Below are positions 1 through 7,357 of a DNA stretch of 28,668 nt, piece after piece (positions within the stretch are counted from its first letter, which is position 1; each line of letters begins with the position of its first letter). The stretch lies in the IMG/VR virus record IMGVR_UViG_3300036861_000151, positions 1 through 28,668 of that record, one strand, 5' to 3'. This stretch comes from a virus. Position numbers and translations under genes: made by a program. The notes below the pieces were generated by a model that was not told the DNA's origin, ran no database searches, and saw only the letters and a program-made list of their open reading frames with translations.

Positions 1-127
1 CGACGCCGAGGATGTACCGGGCGCCGTCCATGTAGAGGCGCCACAGTGAGATGGTGCGCTTCACGCTGCTCTTGCCGTTCTGGCGGGCGACCAGCACGAC
101 GACCGTCCGGAACCTGTAGGTGCCGTC
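1..127. repeat. Terminal overlap, left copy
   Basis: The first 127 bases are identical to bases 28542-28668. An exact overlap of 127 (a common assembly k-mer size) is what a circular molecule leaves when it is linearised by an assembler. The repeat lies wholly inside the large terminase gene, whose reading frame continues unbroken across the join, so it is a closure artefact and not a biological terminal repeat. Confidence 0.95.
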
Positions 128-325
128 GGGGTTCAGCTCGAGCGCGTGCTTGCAGAGCCACTGCTGCCAGGGCATGAGCGGTTCGCCGATCATCTCGGCG
201 AAGGAGATGACCTCGTAGCCGCGGCTGGTCTTGCGGTTCAGTGGCCGCAGCGGCGGCGTGAACAGCCGCGGGGTCTGCTTACCGATGAGCTTCTCGGAGC
301 GCCTGGAGGCGGTTCGGGCCGGCAC
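1..325 (-). CDS. terL: Terminase large subunit, N-terminal part (continues at 28541 downward)
   Basis: N-terminal end of the packaging ATPase/nuclease that cuts concatemeric DNA and pumps it through the portal. The GTG at 325 is chosen as start because GGGGGAGG lies 5 nt upstream; another in-frame GTG is at 331. It overlaps the small terminase gene by about 47 bp, as in translationally coupled pairs. The frame is open from 325 to base 1 and continues in the same frame at 28541, giving a protein of about 481 residues. The segment has the features before the ATPase: a GYEV...SFAEMIGEPLMPWQQW region (residues about 37-56), then FRTVVVLVARQNGKSS, where ARQNGKS (residues 80-86) is the Walker A loop typical of actinophage large terminases. 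Confidence 0.93.
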   Translation of the reverse strand, partial: MPARTASRRSEKLIGKQTPRLFTPPLRPLNRKTSRGYEVISFAEMIGEPLMPWQQWLCKHALELNPDGTYRFRTVVVLVARQNGKSSVKRTISLWRLYMDGARYILGV

Positions 326-563
326 CGGCACCTCCCCCGACCTTGACCTTGGAACGGGCCGCTGGGGTGGCCTGGAGCGCCTGGAGGGTGGCGAGCAGCT
401 TCGGGCCGAGGTCGGTGAGCGCGTCGCCTTCCTCGTCGGTGTCGATGGCGGCGGCGTAGGCCTGCGCGAGGGTGGCGACCGCGTCGTCGACGGTGCCGAG
501 TTGGAGCTCGCCGAGGGTCCGCTCGACGGCGGGGGCGAGCAGCTTGTCCGCGTCCCGAAGCAC
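279..563 (-). CDS. terS: Terminase small subunit (actinophage type)
   Basis: Likely DNA-recognition subunit that brings the large terminase to the packaging site. The protein is 94 residues if it starts at GTG 563, which has AGGTGG 5 nt upstream; an upstream GTG at 572 would add three residues. It has the pattern of small actinophage TerS proteins: a mostly helical body (VERTLGELQLG, AVATLAQAYAAAIDTDEE), the LGPKLLATLQALQATPAARSKV segment and a basic tail ending LQALREAHR. It overlaps the start of the large terminase, which supports the assignment. Recognition rests on sequence pattern and position, because this family has no catalytic residues to check. Confidence 0.75.
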   Translation of the reverse strand: MLRDADKLLAPAVERTLGELQLGTVDDAVATLAQAYAAAIDTDEEGDALTDLGPKLLATLQALQATPAARSKVKVGGGAGAGPNRLQALREAHR

Positions 564-644
564 TCTGACCACCTATCATCAGCGTGAACTATCGCACGAG
601 CCCTTTGGATAGGATATCTTGATGGCACCTTCGAGGGGTGATGC
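564..644. promoter_or_regulatory. Divergent intergenic region between terminase and head operons
   Basis: This 81-bp gap separates the minus-strand terminase-portal unit from the plus-strand protease-capsid unit, so it must carry or pass promoters for both. It is more AT-rich than its surroundings in the middle (AGGATATCTTG around 612-622). I could not pick a -35/-10 pair with good spacing on either strand. The GAGGGG box at 634-639 is the ribosome binding site of the protease gene. Confidence 0.4.
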
Positions 645-1370
645 ATGAAGCCGAGAACCGCGCGCCCGGTGGCCAGGCTCCGGCAGGGCCGCACCGACTG
701 GTACCGCATCAAGGCGCAGGCCGGCACGGCTGAGATCGCCATCTACGACGAAATAGGATATTTCGGCGTCACGGCGGGGGACTTCCTCGCCGAGCTGAAG
801 GCCCTCGACGTCCGCCAGATCGACGTGCGGATTAACAGCCCCGGGGGCGACGTCTGGGATGGCCTGGCGATCTACAACAGCCTCCGCGACCATCCGGCCG
901 AGATCACGACCTACGTGGACGGGCTGGCCGCCAGTGCCGCGTCGATCATCGTGCAAGCCGGCAGCCGGCGGGTCGCCGCGAAGGCCTCCGAGCTCATGAT
1001 CCACGAGGCGTGGGGTCTGGTCGTCGGCAACGCCTCCGACATGCGGGACACCGCCGCCCGGCTCGACCAGGCGTCCGGGATGATCGCCGGGGTGTACGCC
1101 GACCGGGCCGGCGGGACCGTGGACGGATGGCGTGAGGCGATGCGCGCGGAGTCCTGGTACACGGGCACCGAGGCCGCCGACGCTGGCCTGGTCGACGAGG
1201 TCGCAGGCTCGACGGCGGCACCGTCGAGCAACTCGTGGGACCTGTCCATCTACAGCTACGCCGGCCGCGAGCGCTCGCCGGCGCCAGTCATCCAACCGCA
1301 GGCCGACGAGTTCGACGTCGACGCGATCGTCAAGGCCATGGAAGGGGCGTTTGCATGCCAACCGCAGTGA
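645..1370 (+). CDS. ClpP-like prohead protease
   Basis: Serine protease of the ClpP/S14 fold that trims capsid and scaffold sequences during head maturation. The 241-residue protein has the ClpP core: INSPGGDVWDGLAIYNSL (residues about 64-80), the nucleophile segment GLAASAAS with Ser97 as probable catalytic serine, and LMIHEAW with His120 as the catalytic histidine. A WYTGTEAADAGLVDEV motif near residue 175 is the usual end of the protease domain. The last 50 or so residues are an acidic and Pro-rich tail. GAGGGG upstream of ATG 645 sets the start. It is first in the plus-strand head operon and its end overlaps the capsid gene by 16 bp, the normal protease-capsid pairing. Confidence 0.92.
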   Translation: MKPRTARPVARLRQGRTDWYRIKAQAGTAEIAIYDEIGYFGVTAGDFLAELKALDVRQIDVRINSPGGDVWDGLAIYNSLRDHPAEITTYVDGLAASAASIIVQAGSRRVAAKASELMIHEAWGLVVGNASDMRDTAARLDQASGMIAGVYADRAGGTVDGWREAMRAESWYTGTEAADAGLVDEVAGSTAAPSSNSWDLSIYSYAGRERSPAPVIQPQADEFDVDAIVKAMEGAFACQPQ

Positions 1371-2764
1371 AGCCGGGCCTCGACGAGCTCGAGGCGACCC
1401 TGCGCGACCAGGGCCAGATCACGGCCATGCTCAAGAACGGCCAGTTCCCCCAGTTCCTTCGCGACTACGCTGAGGCGAAGGCAGCGTCGGACACCTCGAT
1501 CAGCAACCAGATCCGCGACGAGACGCAGCGGACCCTGGCGCAGATGCTCCGCGACAACGGCCAGGGCAGCAATTTCAAGCTCGACCTGACCCCAGACGGC
1601 GGCGCGCCCAGGGTGGTGAACGCACCACCGGCACTGTCGGAGCGGGACCGTCAGGTCCGCAAGAACCGCCTCTACAACAAGCTCGCCCCCGGTGCGGCGG
1701 TGAACAAGCTGTTCGACGAGCAGGCCGACTTCTACCGGGCGCTGTCGCTGCGGTGCAACGCCGTCGGCCGCCTCCCCGACGGGCCCGAGCTGCTCGAGAA
1801 GCTCGGCGAGGACGAGCGGATCCGCAACAGCTTCGGCACCAACGTCCCCGCCGACGGCGGGTTCCTGATCCCCGAAGAGTTCAGAAGCGACCTGCTCCTG
1901 GTCGCGCTCGAATCCTCGATCATCCGGTCCCGCGCCACCATCATCCCGATGGGTGGGCAGCGGGTCTCGATCCCCGCGGTCGACTCGACCACCGACCAGA
2001 CGTCGGTGTTCGGCGGGATCGTCTGCACCTGGGTCGACGAGGGCACCCAGCCGACCGAGGTGCAAGGCCGGTTCTCCGCGGTCGCCCTGGACGCCAAGAA
2101 GCTGATGGCCTACCTGACCGCCCCCAACGAGCTCGTCGCCGACGCGCCCGCGTTCGGCGGCTACCTCGACGCGACCCTCCCCCAGGCGATCGCGTTCGAG
2201 GAGGACTACCGGTTCATGCAAGGCACCGGGGCGGGCGAGCCGCTCGGGTTCGTGAACTGCCCCGCCGCGGTCATCGTCACCGCTGTGTCCGGGCAGGGCG
2301 CGAACACCATCATCGTCGACAACCTCGCCGCGATGTTCGCCAGGATGCTCCCCAGCTCGCTGAATAGCGCGATCTGGCTCGCCAGCATCGACACGTTCCC
2401 GCAGCTCGCGCTGATGGCCGTGTCCGGCACGCTCGGCAACTCGAGTCCGGTGTGGATGAACAACGGCGTGATCGGCGCGCCGCCAATCAGCATCTACGGC
2501 CGGCCGGTGTACTTCACCGAGAAGCTCCCGACCCTCGGCACCACCGGGGACATCTGCTTCGTCGACCCGGCGTTCTACCTGATCGGGGACCGGCAGACGA
2601 TGCAGGCGTCGGCCAGTCCGCACTTTGCGTTCAATGTGGACAAGACGGCCTACAAGATCATCGAAAGGGTGGATGGTCGCCCCTGGATGCAATCGGCGAT
2701 TACGCCGAAGAACGGCGGCAACACCCTTTCGCCGGTAGTGCAGCTCTCCTCGACCCGCACCTGA
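1355..2764 (+). CDS. HK97-type major capsid protein
   Basis: Forms the icosahedral shell. ATG 1355 follows GGAAGGGG, overlaps the protease end and gives 469 residues. Residues about 1-150 are hydrophilic and helical (DELEATLRDQGQITAML, ISNQIRDETQRTLAQML), as expected for an N-terminal delta/scaffold domain removed by the protease. The HK97 fold begins near residue 160 with the signature PADGGFLIPEEFRSDLL, followed by an SIIRSRATIIPM strand, WVDEGTQPTE, the GTGAGEPLGF loop and a C-terminal FNVDKTAYKIIERVDGRPW segment. Family and role are secure. The exact cleavage site cannot be read from the sequence. Confidence 0.95.
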   Translation: MPTAVKPGLDELEATLRDQGQITAMLKNGQFPQFLRDYAEAKAASDTSISNQIRDETQRTLAQMLRDNGQGSNFKLDLTPDGGAPRVVNAPPALSERDRQVRKNRLYNKLAPGAAVNKLFDEQADFYRALSLRCNAVGRLPDGPELLEKLGEDERIRNSFGTNVPADGGFLIPEEFRSDLLLVALESSIIRSRATIIPMGGQRVSIPAVDSTTDQTSVFGGIVCTWVDEGTQPTEVQGRFSAVALDAKKLMAYLTAPNELVADAPAFGGYLDATLPQAIAFEEDYRFMQGTGAGEPLGFVNCPAAVIVTAVSGQGANTIIVDNLAAMFARMLPSSLNSAIWLASIDTFPQLALMAVSGTLGNSSPVWMNNGVIGAPPISIYGRPVYFTEKLPTLGTTGDICFVDPAFYLIGDRQTMQASASPHFAFNVDKTAYKIIERVDGRPWMQSAITPKNGGNTLSPVVQLSSTRT

Positions 2765-2789
2765 TCCTCTTTCGGGCGAGCCCTACCCA

Positions 2790-2811
2790 GCCCGGCAGTA
2801 ACGCCCCGGGC
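2790..2811 (+). terminator. Short hairpin after the capsid gene
   Basis: GCCCGG at 2790-2795 pairs with CCGGGC at 2806-2811 across a 10-nt loop, in the 64-bp gap after the capsid stop. No T-run follows, so at most it is a leaky terminator or RNA-processing hairpin that sets capsid above the later genes. Confidence 0.35.
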
Positions 2812-2828
2812 AGAAAGAAGGCAATGAC

Positions 2829-3248
2829 GTGAGTGCAAGAGAAGGGCTTGGCGACCTGTTCAACCTCGCCACGTCCGCGACCACCGCCAAGGTCCGCGCC
2901 AACCTGAAGAACGCCACCGGTGTCACGATCGTACTCATCGGGGCGACCTCCGGGAACGCGACTATCAACGAGGCCAACGCTGCCACGGGCGGCACCGAGC
3001 AGACCCTCCCGCTCATCACCAAGTACTACACGCAGAACAACGGGGTGTGGACCAAGGTCACCCAGGCGGCCGCCGCGACGGTGACCGCCGCGACCGGTGG
3101 GCTGCTCGCCGTCTACATCCCGGCGGTGGCGCTGTCGGATGGGTTCACCTACATCGACGCGAGCCACGCGTCCGGGTCGTTCGTGTACGTCCTGCATGGA
3201 CTCCAGGTCAAGCGTGACCCGGCCAACCTGGTGGATGTGAGGGCCTGA
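2829..3248 (+). CDS. Small structural protein of unknown function (post-capsid)
   Basis: The 139-residue protein starts at GTG 2829, with AAGG 7 nt upstream; an ATG at 2824 is out of frame and stops at once. After a short helical N-terminus the sequence is strand-rich in Ala, Thr, Val and Gly (TGVTIVLIGATSGNATI, AAATVTAATGGLLAVYIPAVAL), with no cysteine or catalytic motif. Position directly after the capsid gene, composition and size fit a head decoration or head-fibre protein, but I do not recognise a family. It is followed after one base by the next gene. Confidence 0.75.
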   Translation: MSAREGLGDLFNLATSATTAKVRANLKNATGVTIVLIGATSGNATINEANAATGGTEQTLPLITKYYTQNNGVWTKVTQAAAATVTAATGGLLAVYIPAVALSDGFTYIDASHASGSFVYVLHGLQVKRDPANLVDVRA

Positions 3249-3249
3249 T

Positions 3250-3723
3250 ATGCCGACTCCAGCGCAGAACAGTCAGCTCCGCAACGCCGAGATGGGCTTC
3301 CGCGTGCAGGGTGCCGCGAAGACCGTGCCGCAGGCCGCGACCTCGACGATCTTCACGGTGTCGGGTGGGCGGATCTCGGTCGGCCTGCTCTACGGGGTGG
3401 TGACTACGGTCATCGGTGGGACGACCCCCTCGGCGAAGCTGGTCGCCACGCCCACGGTGGGCACCGCGAACGACATGTGCACCGCGGTCGCGATCACGGC
3501 CTCCGAGGTGGGCACGCAGATGGCCTGCCCCCTCGCCACCGGCTCAGCCCTGATCGTCGTCATCTCCAAGTCCGGCTCGGTGTCCGGGCCGGGCCTCGGC
3601 GGGCAGATCGTCGCGCCAGGCACGATCGGTGTGAACGTGTCGGCGGCGGATGCGACCGGCGCGATCCAATGGACGCTGTTCTACGTGCCGCTGGACCCCG
3701 CCAGCGTGGTGGTGGCGAACTGA
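3250..3723 (+). CDS. Small structural protein of unknown function
   Basis: The 157-residue protein starts at ATG 3250 behind the GAGGG near the end of the preceding gene. It is strand-rich with many Thr, Val, Gly and Ala (STIFTVSGGRISVGLLYGVV, TGSALIVVISKSGSVSG, GAIQWTLFYVPLDP). The alternation suggests a beta-sandwich, in keeping with a decoration or minor head protein. It lies between the post-capsid protein and the head-tail region, with a TGATG overlap to the next gene. No specific family is recognised. Confidence 0.72.
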   Translation: MPTPAQNSQLRNAEMGFRVQGAAKTVPQAATSTIFTVSGGRISVGLLYGVVTTVIGGTTPSAKLVATPTVGTANDMCTAVAITASEVGTQMACPLATGSALIVVISKSGSVSGPGLGGQIVAPGTIGVNVSAADATGAIQWTLFYVPLDPASVVVAN

Positions 3724-4079
3724 TGGCCAAGGCCAACGCGGTCACCGGGACCACGGTCTACGTCGCCCTGGGCGGGCCTGTCCCGGACCTGCCTGGTGTC
3801 CGCCTGGTCGGCCCGGGAGCCCCGCAGGATGCCTCCGGGGTGGGCATGGCGCCTGGGTCCACCTCGGAGGCTGTTGGGGAATTTCCCCAACTGGAAGAGG
3901 GTGAGCAGCCACGTCCTTCGAGCAGCTCCTCAGCATCTACCGGCAGGCAGCCGAGCAGCGACGAGACGAACTCTCTCGGCCGCCGGCCGCCTGCCCGAAC
4001 GACGGGACGCCGCTCATCGAAGTCGGCGGGATCCGATTCTGTACGCATGACGGATGGTCCTGGCCTCGAGACGACATGA
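3723..4079 (+). CDS. Hypothetical 118-aa protein, C-terminal half overlaps another gene
   Basis: ATG 3723 overlaps the previous stop (TGATG), which argues for translation. Residues 1-60 look like a small phage protein (TVYVALGGPVPDLPGVRLVGPGAPQ, then an acidic QLEEGEQ). From about residue 60 on it is low-complexity Ser/Arg/Pro sequence because it reads a second gene (3911-4093) out of frame. Related small head-region genes usually end near the start of that second gene, so the tail may be an extension created by loss of an earlier stop or by an indel. A 9-bp-arm palindrome (3873-3891) lies inside it. Function unknown. Confidence 0.5.
   Translation: MAKANAVTGTTVYVALGGPVPDLPGVRLVGPGAPQDASGVGMAPGSTSEAVGEFPQLEEGEQPRPSSSSSASTGRQPSSDETNSLGRRPPARTTGRRSSKSAGSDSVRMTDGPGLETT
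3873..3891. repeat. Perfect palindrome, 9-bp arms
   Basis: GTTGGGGAA and TTCCCCAAC face each other across a single T. It lies just upstream of the presumed ribosome binding site (GAGGGTG, 3896-3902) of the zinc-motif gene at 3911, where an RNA hairpin could affect that gene's translation. Confidence 0.5.
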
Positions 4080-4093
4080 GGCCGGCCGTCTGA
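3911..4093 (+). CDS. Small Cys-motif protein with apparent ACG start
   Basis: This frame encodes a recognisable small actinophage head-region protein: SFEQLLSIYRQAAEQRRDEL, then PPAACPNDGTPL and FCTHDGWSWPRDDMRP, ending at TGA 4091. The CPNDG and FCTHDGW motifs are the signature of a small, probably metal-binding protein often found just before the head-tail connector genes. The frame is closed by TGA at 3902 and has no ATG, GTG or TTG before the conserved part. Relatives begin M-(S/T)-F-E-Q-L-L, and here that first codon is ACG at 3911, with GAGGGTG 8 nt upstream. Either ACG is used as a weak start or a T-to-C change has silenced the gene. A one-base deletion at 3909-3910 would instead connect it to GTG 3901. 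Function unknown. Confidence 0.55.
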   Translation, partial: TSFEQLLSIYRQAAEQRRDELSRPPAACPNDGTPLIEVGGIRFCTHDGWSWPRDDMRPAV

Positions 4094-4114
4094 TAACTGC
4101 ATAGACCGCGTCCC

Positions 4115-4130
4115 GTCACCCGAGGGTGAC
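4115..4130 (+). repeat. Short inverted repeat upstream of HNH gene
   Basis: GTCACCC and GGGTGAC form a 7-bp stem with a 2-nt loop in the 61-bp gap before the first HNH gene. It may be a hairpin limiting expression of the endonuclease from the structural transcript. No T-run follows. Confidence 0.35.
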
Positions 4131-4154
4131 TGAGCCAGAAAGCGAGTTCGAGGG

Positions 4155-4691
4155 ATGCCGAAGGGTGGATCGCAGCCATGCACCGAGGGCTGCAAGTGCC
4201 GGAGGCACATCGGTTATGCGCGCACAGAGGATATGTGCGCGGCGGCCAGCGCGCGGCAGAGGGGCATCCCGCAGAAGCATGGCCATACCTGGCGCGGCGG
4301 GGAAACCCCCACGTACCGATCCTGGGTGTCTATGCGGAATCGGTGTTCGAACCCGAGCAACCGAAATTGGGGCGATTACGGCGGCCGGGGTATCACGGTT
4401 TGCGAGCGGTGGCAGTCCTTCGCGAACTTCCTGGCCGATATGGGCGAGCGCCCCCCGGGCATGACCTTGGATCGGGTCGATAATGACGGGGGCTACGAGC
4501 CCAGCAATACCCGGTGGGCATCACCTGCCAGCCAGAGCCGCAATCAGCGCTCGACCAAGCTCGCTCCGCAGGTGGTGGCGTGGATTCGCTCGCAGGCAGG
4601 GCGAACTTACCAGTCAATCGCGGAGGAGCTGGGGGTTAGCCGCCATCTCGTTTCTCTGGTCGTGAGGGGCAAGAGGTGGGCCAATGTCTAG
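4155..4691 (+). CDS. Free-standing HNH homing endonuclease
   Basis: Predicted mobile endonuclease of 178 residues that would cut endonuclease-free relatives and copy itself by repair. Residues 9-18 hold a [10 protein letters not shown] knuckle also found in the second endonuclease gene of this genome. The central part (about 52-128) has the phage HNH pattern [57 protein letters not shown], with the Asp/Asn-rich segment as metal site, and [10 protein letters not shown] after it. The C-terminus ([24 protein letters not shown]) is a helix-turn-helix, probably for target binding. The gene interrupts the head-tail operon and its end overlaps the next start by 8 bp. Confidence 0.85.
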   Translation: MPKGGSQPCTEGCKCRRHIGYARTEDMCAAASARQRGIPQKHGHTWRGGETPTYRSWVSMRNRCSNPSNRNWGDYGGRGITVCERWQSFANFLADMGERPPGMTLDRVDNDGGYEPSNTRWASPASQSRNQRSTKLAPQVVAWIRSQAGRTYQSIAEELGVSRHLVSLVVRGKRWANV

Positions 4692-5730
4692 CATCCTCTA
4701 CTGCAACCTCGAGGACACGAAACGCGCCCTCGATGTTGCAGAAACCGCAAGGAGTGATGCCCAGGTCCTCCGGGCGATCGAGTCGGGCGCCCGCTCGATC
4801 GAGGGGCTGACCCACCGCCGCTTCTATCCATGGACGGGCACCCGCTACTTCCCATGGCCGCACTCCCGCTACCGGTCGGCGTTTCGGCTGTGGCTGGACG
4901 CCGACGAGCTGATCAGCCTCACCACGCTGGTCGCCGGCGGCGTGACGATCCCGGCGGCCGACTACTTCCTGGAGCCGGTGAACACCGGCCCGCCGTTCAC
5001 GTCGATCGAGATCGACCTTGGCTCCAACGCGGCGTTCTCGTCGGGGTCGACGTGGCAGCGTGCCATCGCGGCCACCGGGGTGTTCGGGCACTCCGCGGAC
5101 GAGGCGCCCGCCGGCGCGTTGGCCGGGGCGATCAGCTCCACGACGGCCACCTCGGCAGGCGTCACCGACTCCTCGCTGATCGGTGTCGGCACGATCATCC
5201 GGGTCGAGGGCGAACGCATGAACGTGACCGCCAAGGCGATGGTGAGCACGGGGCAGACCAGCTCGGCACTGACCGCCTCCAGCTCTGATGAGACGATCAC
5301 CGGCATCTCGGCCGGCACCATCAAGGCCGGCGAGGTGCTCCTGGTCGACGCGGAGCGGATGCTCGTGGTCGACGTCGCCGGCACCACCCTCACCGTCAAG
5401 CGGGCGTGGGATGGCAGCACGTTGGCCAGCCACTCGGCCGGCGCGGCCATCTTCGCCCCGCGGACGCTGACGGTGGAGCGGGGTGCGCTTGGCACCACCG
5501 CGGCGACCCACCTGGACGCCACCGCGGTGGTCAAGCATGTCGTCCCGGCGCTGGTCCGGGACCTCAACATCGCCGAGGCGATCAATCAGCTCCAGCTTGA
5601 GACGTCCGGGTACGCCCGCATCATCGGCGAGGGTGAGAACGCGCGTGAGGGGACCGGCCGGAGCCTGTTCGACCTGCGCCGCGACACCATCACCGCCTAT
5701 GGTCGGCAGGCCAGATCGAGGGCGGTCTGA
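4684..5730 (+). CDS. Head-tail connector (gp6-like adaptor) with inserted beta domain
   Basis: Probable adaptor ring protein that docks on the portal. ATG 4684 lies inside the end of the HNH gene. Residues 1-50 are the helical start usual for this family ([31 protein letters not shown]), and the C-terminus ([28 protein letters not shown] to the end) is the matching helical part. Between them lie about 220 residues of strand-rich sequence with two similar stretches ([16 protein letters not shown] and [16 protein letters not shown]), which suggests a duplicated beta domain inserted into the adaptor. At 348 residues it is far longer than simple gp6-like proteins of about 100-150. The first 90 or so bases have looser codon use than the rest. 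Confidence 0.75.
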   Translation: MSSILYCNLEDTKRALDVAETARSDAQVLRAIESGARSIEGLTHRRFYPWTGTRYFPWPHSRYRSAFRLWLDADELISLTTLVAGGVTIPAADYFLEPVNTGPPFTSIEIDLGSNAAFSSGSTWQRAIAATGVFGHSADEAPAGALAGAISSTTATSAGVTDSSLIGVGTIIRVEGERMNVTAKAMVSTGQTSSALTASSSDETITGISAGTIKAGEVLLVDAERMLVVDVAGTTLTVKRAWDGSTLASHSAGAAIFAPRTLTVERGALGTTAATHLDATAVVKHVVPALVRDLNIAEAINQLQLETSGYARIIGEGENAREGTGRSLFDLRRDTITAYGRQARSRAV

Positions 5731-6158
5731 TGCCGTCCAGGGTGCAGATCGAGCTGGACACGACCGTGCGGGGCGCGTTCCTCGAGGGCCGTGACACCCC
5801 GATCGTGCGGAAGTTCTTCGACGACGCGAAGAAGCTGGTCGCAAAGACCGGCGAGGACGAGGTGAAGCGGCGGATCGGCGCGCGGGCCAAGCATCCGACC
5901 GGCAAGCCTGGCGGGCATTTCGCGGCGGGGATCGTCACCAAAGACTTCAAGAAGGGCCGCACGATCACCGCGGAATACCCCCAGATCCTCCGGGGCCCGT
6001 GGCTGGAAGGCACCAGCCAGCGGAACCAGTCCACCCGCTTCAAGGGATACAAGCTGTTCCGGCTCACCTACCGGCGCTTGCGCAAGGACCTCACCCAGCT
6101 CATCCGCGGGCTGTTCGAGCAGGCGATGCGCGACCTGAACGCGGGGGGTGGGTCGTGA
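5730..6158 (+). CDS. HK97 gp10-like head-tail joining / neck protein
   Basis: The 142-residue protein starts by TGATG overlap with the connector gene and ends by overlap with the next. Its basic, helix-rich sequence (FDDAKKLVAKTGEDEVKRRIGARAKHPTG, then GHFAAGIVTKDFKKGRTITAEYPQI) has the pattern of the gp10/minor tail family that acts at the head-tail junction. The final helix (YRRLRKDLTQLIRGLFEQAM) is also typical. Position between connector and tail terminator supports this. No enzymatic motif is expected. Confidence 0.7.
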   Translation: MPSRVQIELDTTVRGAFLEGRDTPIVRKFFDDAKKLVAKTGEDEVKRRIGARAKHPTGKPGGHFAAGIVTKDFKKGRTITAEYPQILRGPWLEGTSQRNQSTRFKGYKLFRLTYRRLRKDLTQLIRGLFEQAMRDLNAGGGS

Positions 6159-6610
6159 GCCTCGGCACCAAGGCGATCCTGGCCGCGGTCATCTCCCACG
6201 CCAAGGGTTCGGGCCGGTTCGAGCGGGTGCTCACCCACGAGCCGAAGAGCGCGCCGGGCAACGGGCTGAGCGTGGCCGTGTGGGTGCAATCCCTCCGCCC
6301 CACCGACGGGTCCGGCCTGACCAGCACCACTGCGCGGCTGGAGCTGTCGGTCCGGGTGTACACCAATATGCTCGCCGATCCGCAGGATGCCATCGACGCG
6401 CGGCTGCTCGACGCCGTCGACGCGCTGATGGCCGCCTACTCGGGTGACTTCACGCTGGGCGGGCTCATCCGCAACGTCGACCTGCTCGGCGAGCACGGCG
6501 ACTCCCTGTCGGCCGACGCGGGCTACCTCGAGCAGGACTCGAAGTTGTATCGCGTGACGGTCATCACGCTGCCACTGATCGTCAACGACCTTTGGGCGCA
6601 GGCACCGTAG
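6155..6610 (+). CDS. Probable tail terminator / tail completion protein
   Basis: GTG 6155 overlaps the previous TGA (GTGA), giving 151 residues. The sequence alternates strands and helices (NGLSVAVWVQSLRPTDGSGL, ARLELSVRVYTNML, AIDARLLDAVDALMAAYSGDF, SKLYRVTVITLPLIV), the layout of small tail-terminator proteins that cap the tail tube at the head end. It directly precedes the first tail tube gene, the usual position. Assignment is by pattern and order, not by a diagnostic motif. Confidence 0.65.
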   Translation: MSLGTKAILAAVISHAKGSGRFERVLTHEPKSAPGNGLSVAVWVQSLRPTDGSGLTSTTARLELSVRVYTNMLADPQDAIDARLLDAVDALMAAYSGDFTLGGLIRNVDLLGEHGDSLSADAGYLEQDSKLYRVTVITLPLIVNDLWAQAP

Positions 6611-6619
6611 GAGAAGCGC

Positions 6620-7357
6620 ATGCCGAAAAGCACAGGACTCGGTGACCAGCTCTACGTCGCTGGCTTCGACCTCAGTGGCGACATCGGCTCGATCGCCAGC
6701 ATCGGTGGAGGGAACAAGCCGTTGGAGCTCACCGGAATCGACAAGAGCGCCTACGAGCGGGCCGGCGGGGTCCGCGACGGCAGCCTCGAGTTCACCGCGT
6801 TCTTCAACCCCGACACGGGCCAGGCCCACCCGACGCTCTCGGCGTTGCCGACCGCCGACCAGATCGTCTCCTACTTCCGCGGCACCATCCTGGGCAACGG
6901 CGGGGCGAGCATGATCGGCAAGCAGATCGGCTACGACCCGACCCGCAACGAGGACGGCTCATTGACGTTCAAGACCCAGGCGCAGGCCAACGGGTTCGGC
7001 CTGGAATGGGGCCGGATGCTCACCGCCGGCAAGCGGACCGACAGCGCACCGACCAACGGGACCGGGGTCGACTTTACGACCGTGTCGACTTCGTTCGGCT
7101 GGCAGGCGTACCTGCATGTGTTCGCGTTCGCGGGCACGTCGGTCACGGTGACCCTCCAGGATTCCGCCGACGACCTCTCCTATGCCAACCTGACTGGTGG
7201 GGCGTTCACCGCGGCGACCGGGGTCACCAGCCAGCGACTCGCCGGCGCCGCCGGCGCCACGGTCCGACGCTACCTGCGGGCGATCACCTCGGGCACATTC
7301 TCGAACGCGGTGTTCGCGGTGCTGTTCGCCCGCAACGACGTGAGCACGGTGTTCTAG
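6620..7357 (+). CDS. Tail tube protein A with C-terminal beta domain
   Basis: Major tail tube subunit candidate, 245 residues; GGAGAAG upstream of ATG 6620 sets the start. The N-terminal 150 residues are the tube fold, with LTGIDKSAYERAGG, LEFTAFFNPD, HPTLSALP and DPTRNEDGSLTFKTQAQANG. Residues about 155-245 form a second strand-rich domain (WQAYLHVFAFAGTSVTVTLQ, VRRYLRAITSG) resembling the Ig-like or carbohydrate-binding decorations that stick out from siphovirus tails. It is clearly related to the gene at 8296: TG(I/V)DK(S/A)A.ER and FNPD align without gaps at the same spacing. Confidence 0.8.
   Translation: MPKSTGLGDQLYVAGFDLSGDIGSIASIGGGNKPLELTGIDKSAYERAGGVRDGSLEFTAFFNPDTGQAHPTLSALPTADQIVSYFRGTILGNGGASMIGKQIGYDPTRNEDGSLTFKTQAQANGFGLEWGRMLTAGKRTDSAPTNGTGVDFTTVSTSFGWQAYLHVFAFAGTSVTVTLQDSADDLSYANLTGGAFTAATGVTSQRLAGAAGATVRRYLRAITSGTFSNAVFAVLFARNDVSTVF

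Noticed and set aside
1256-2692. Long minus-strand open frame opposite the capsid gene
   Set aside because: It mirrors the high-GC third-position pattern of the capsid gene, is Arg/Gly/Asp/Val-rich without domain pattern, and has no ribosome binding site.
3723-4093. Programmed frameshift joining the 3723 gene to the Cys-motif gene
   Set aside because: The Cys-motif frame is -1 to the 3723 frame but has TGA at 3902, and no slippery heptamer occurs after it. An ACG start or an indel is simpler.
4636-5844. 402-codon minus-strand open frame opposite the connector
   Set aside because: Shadow of the connector gene with typical antisense composition.
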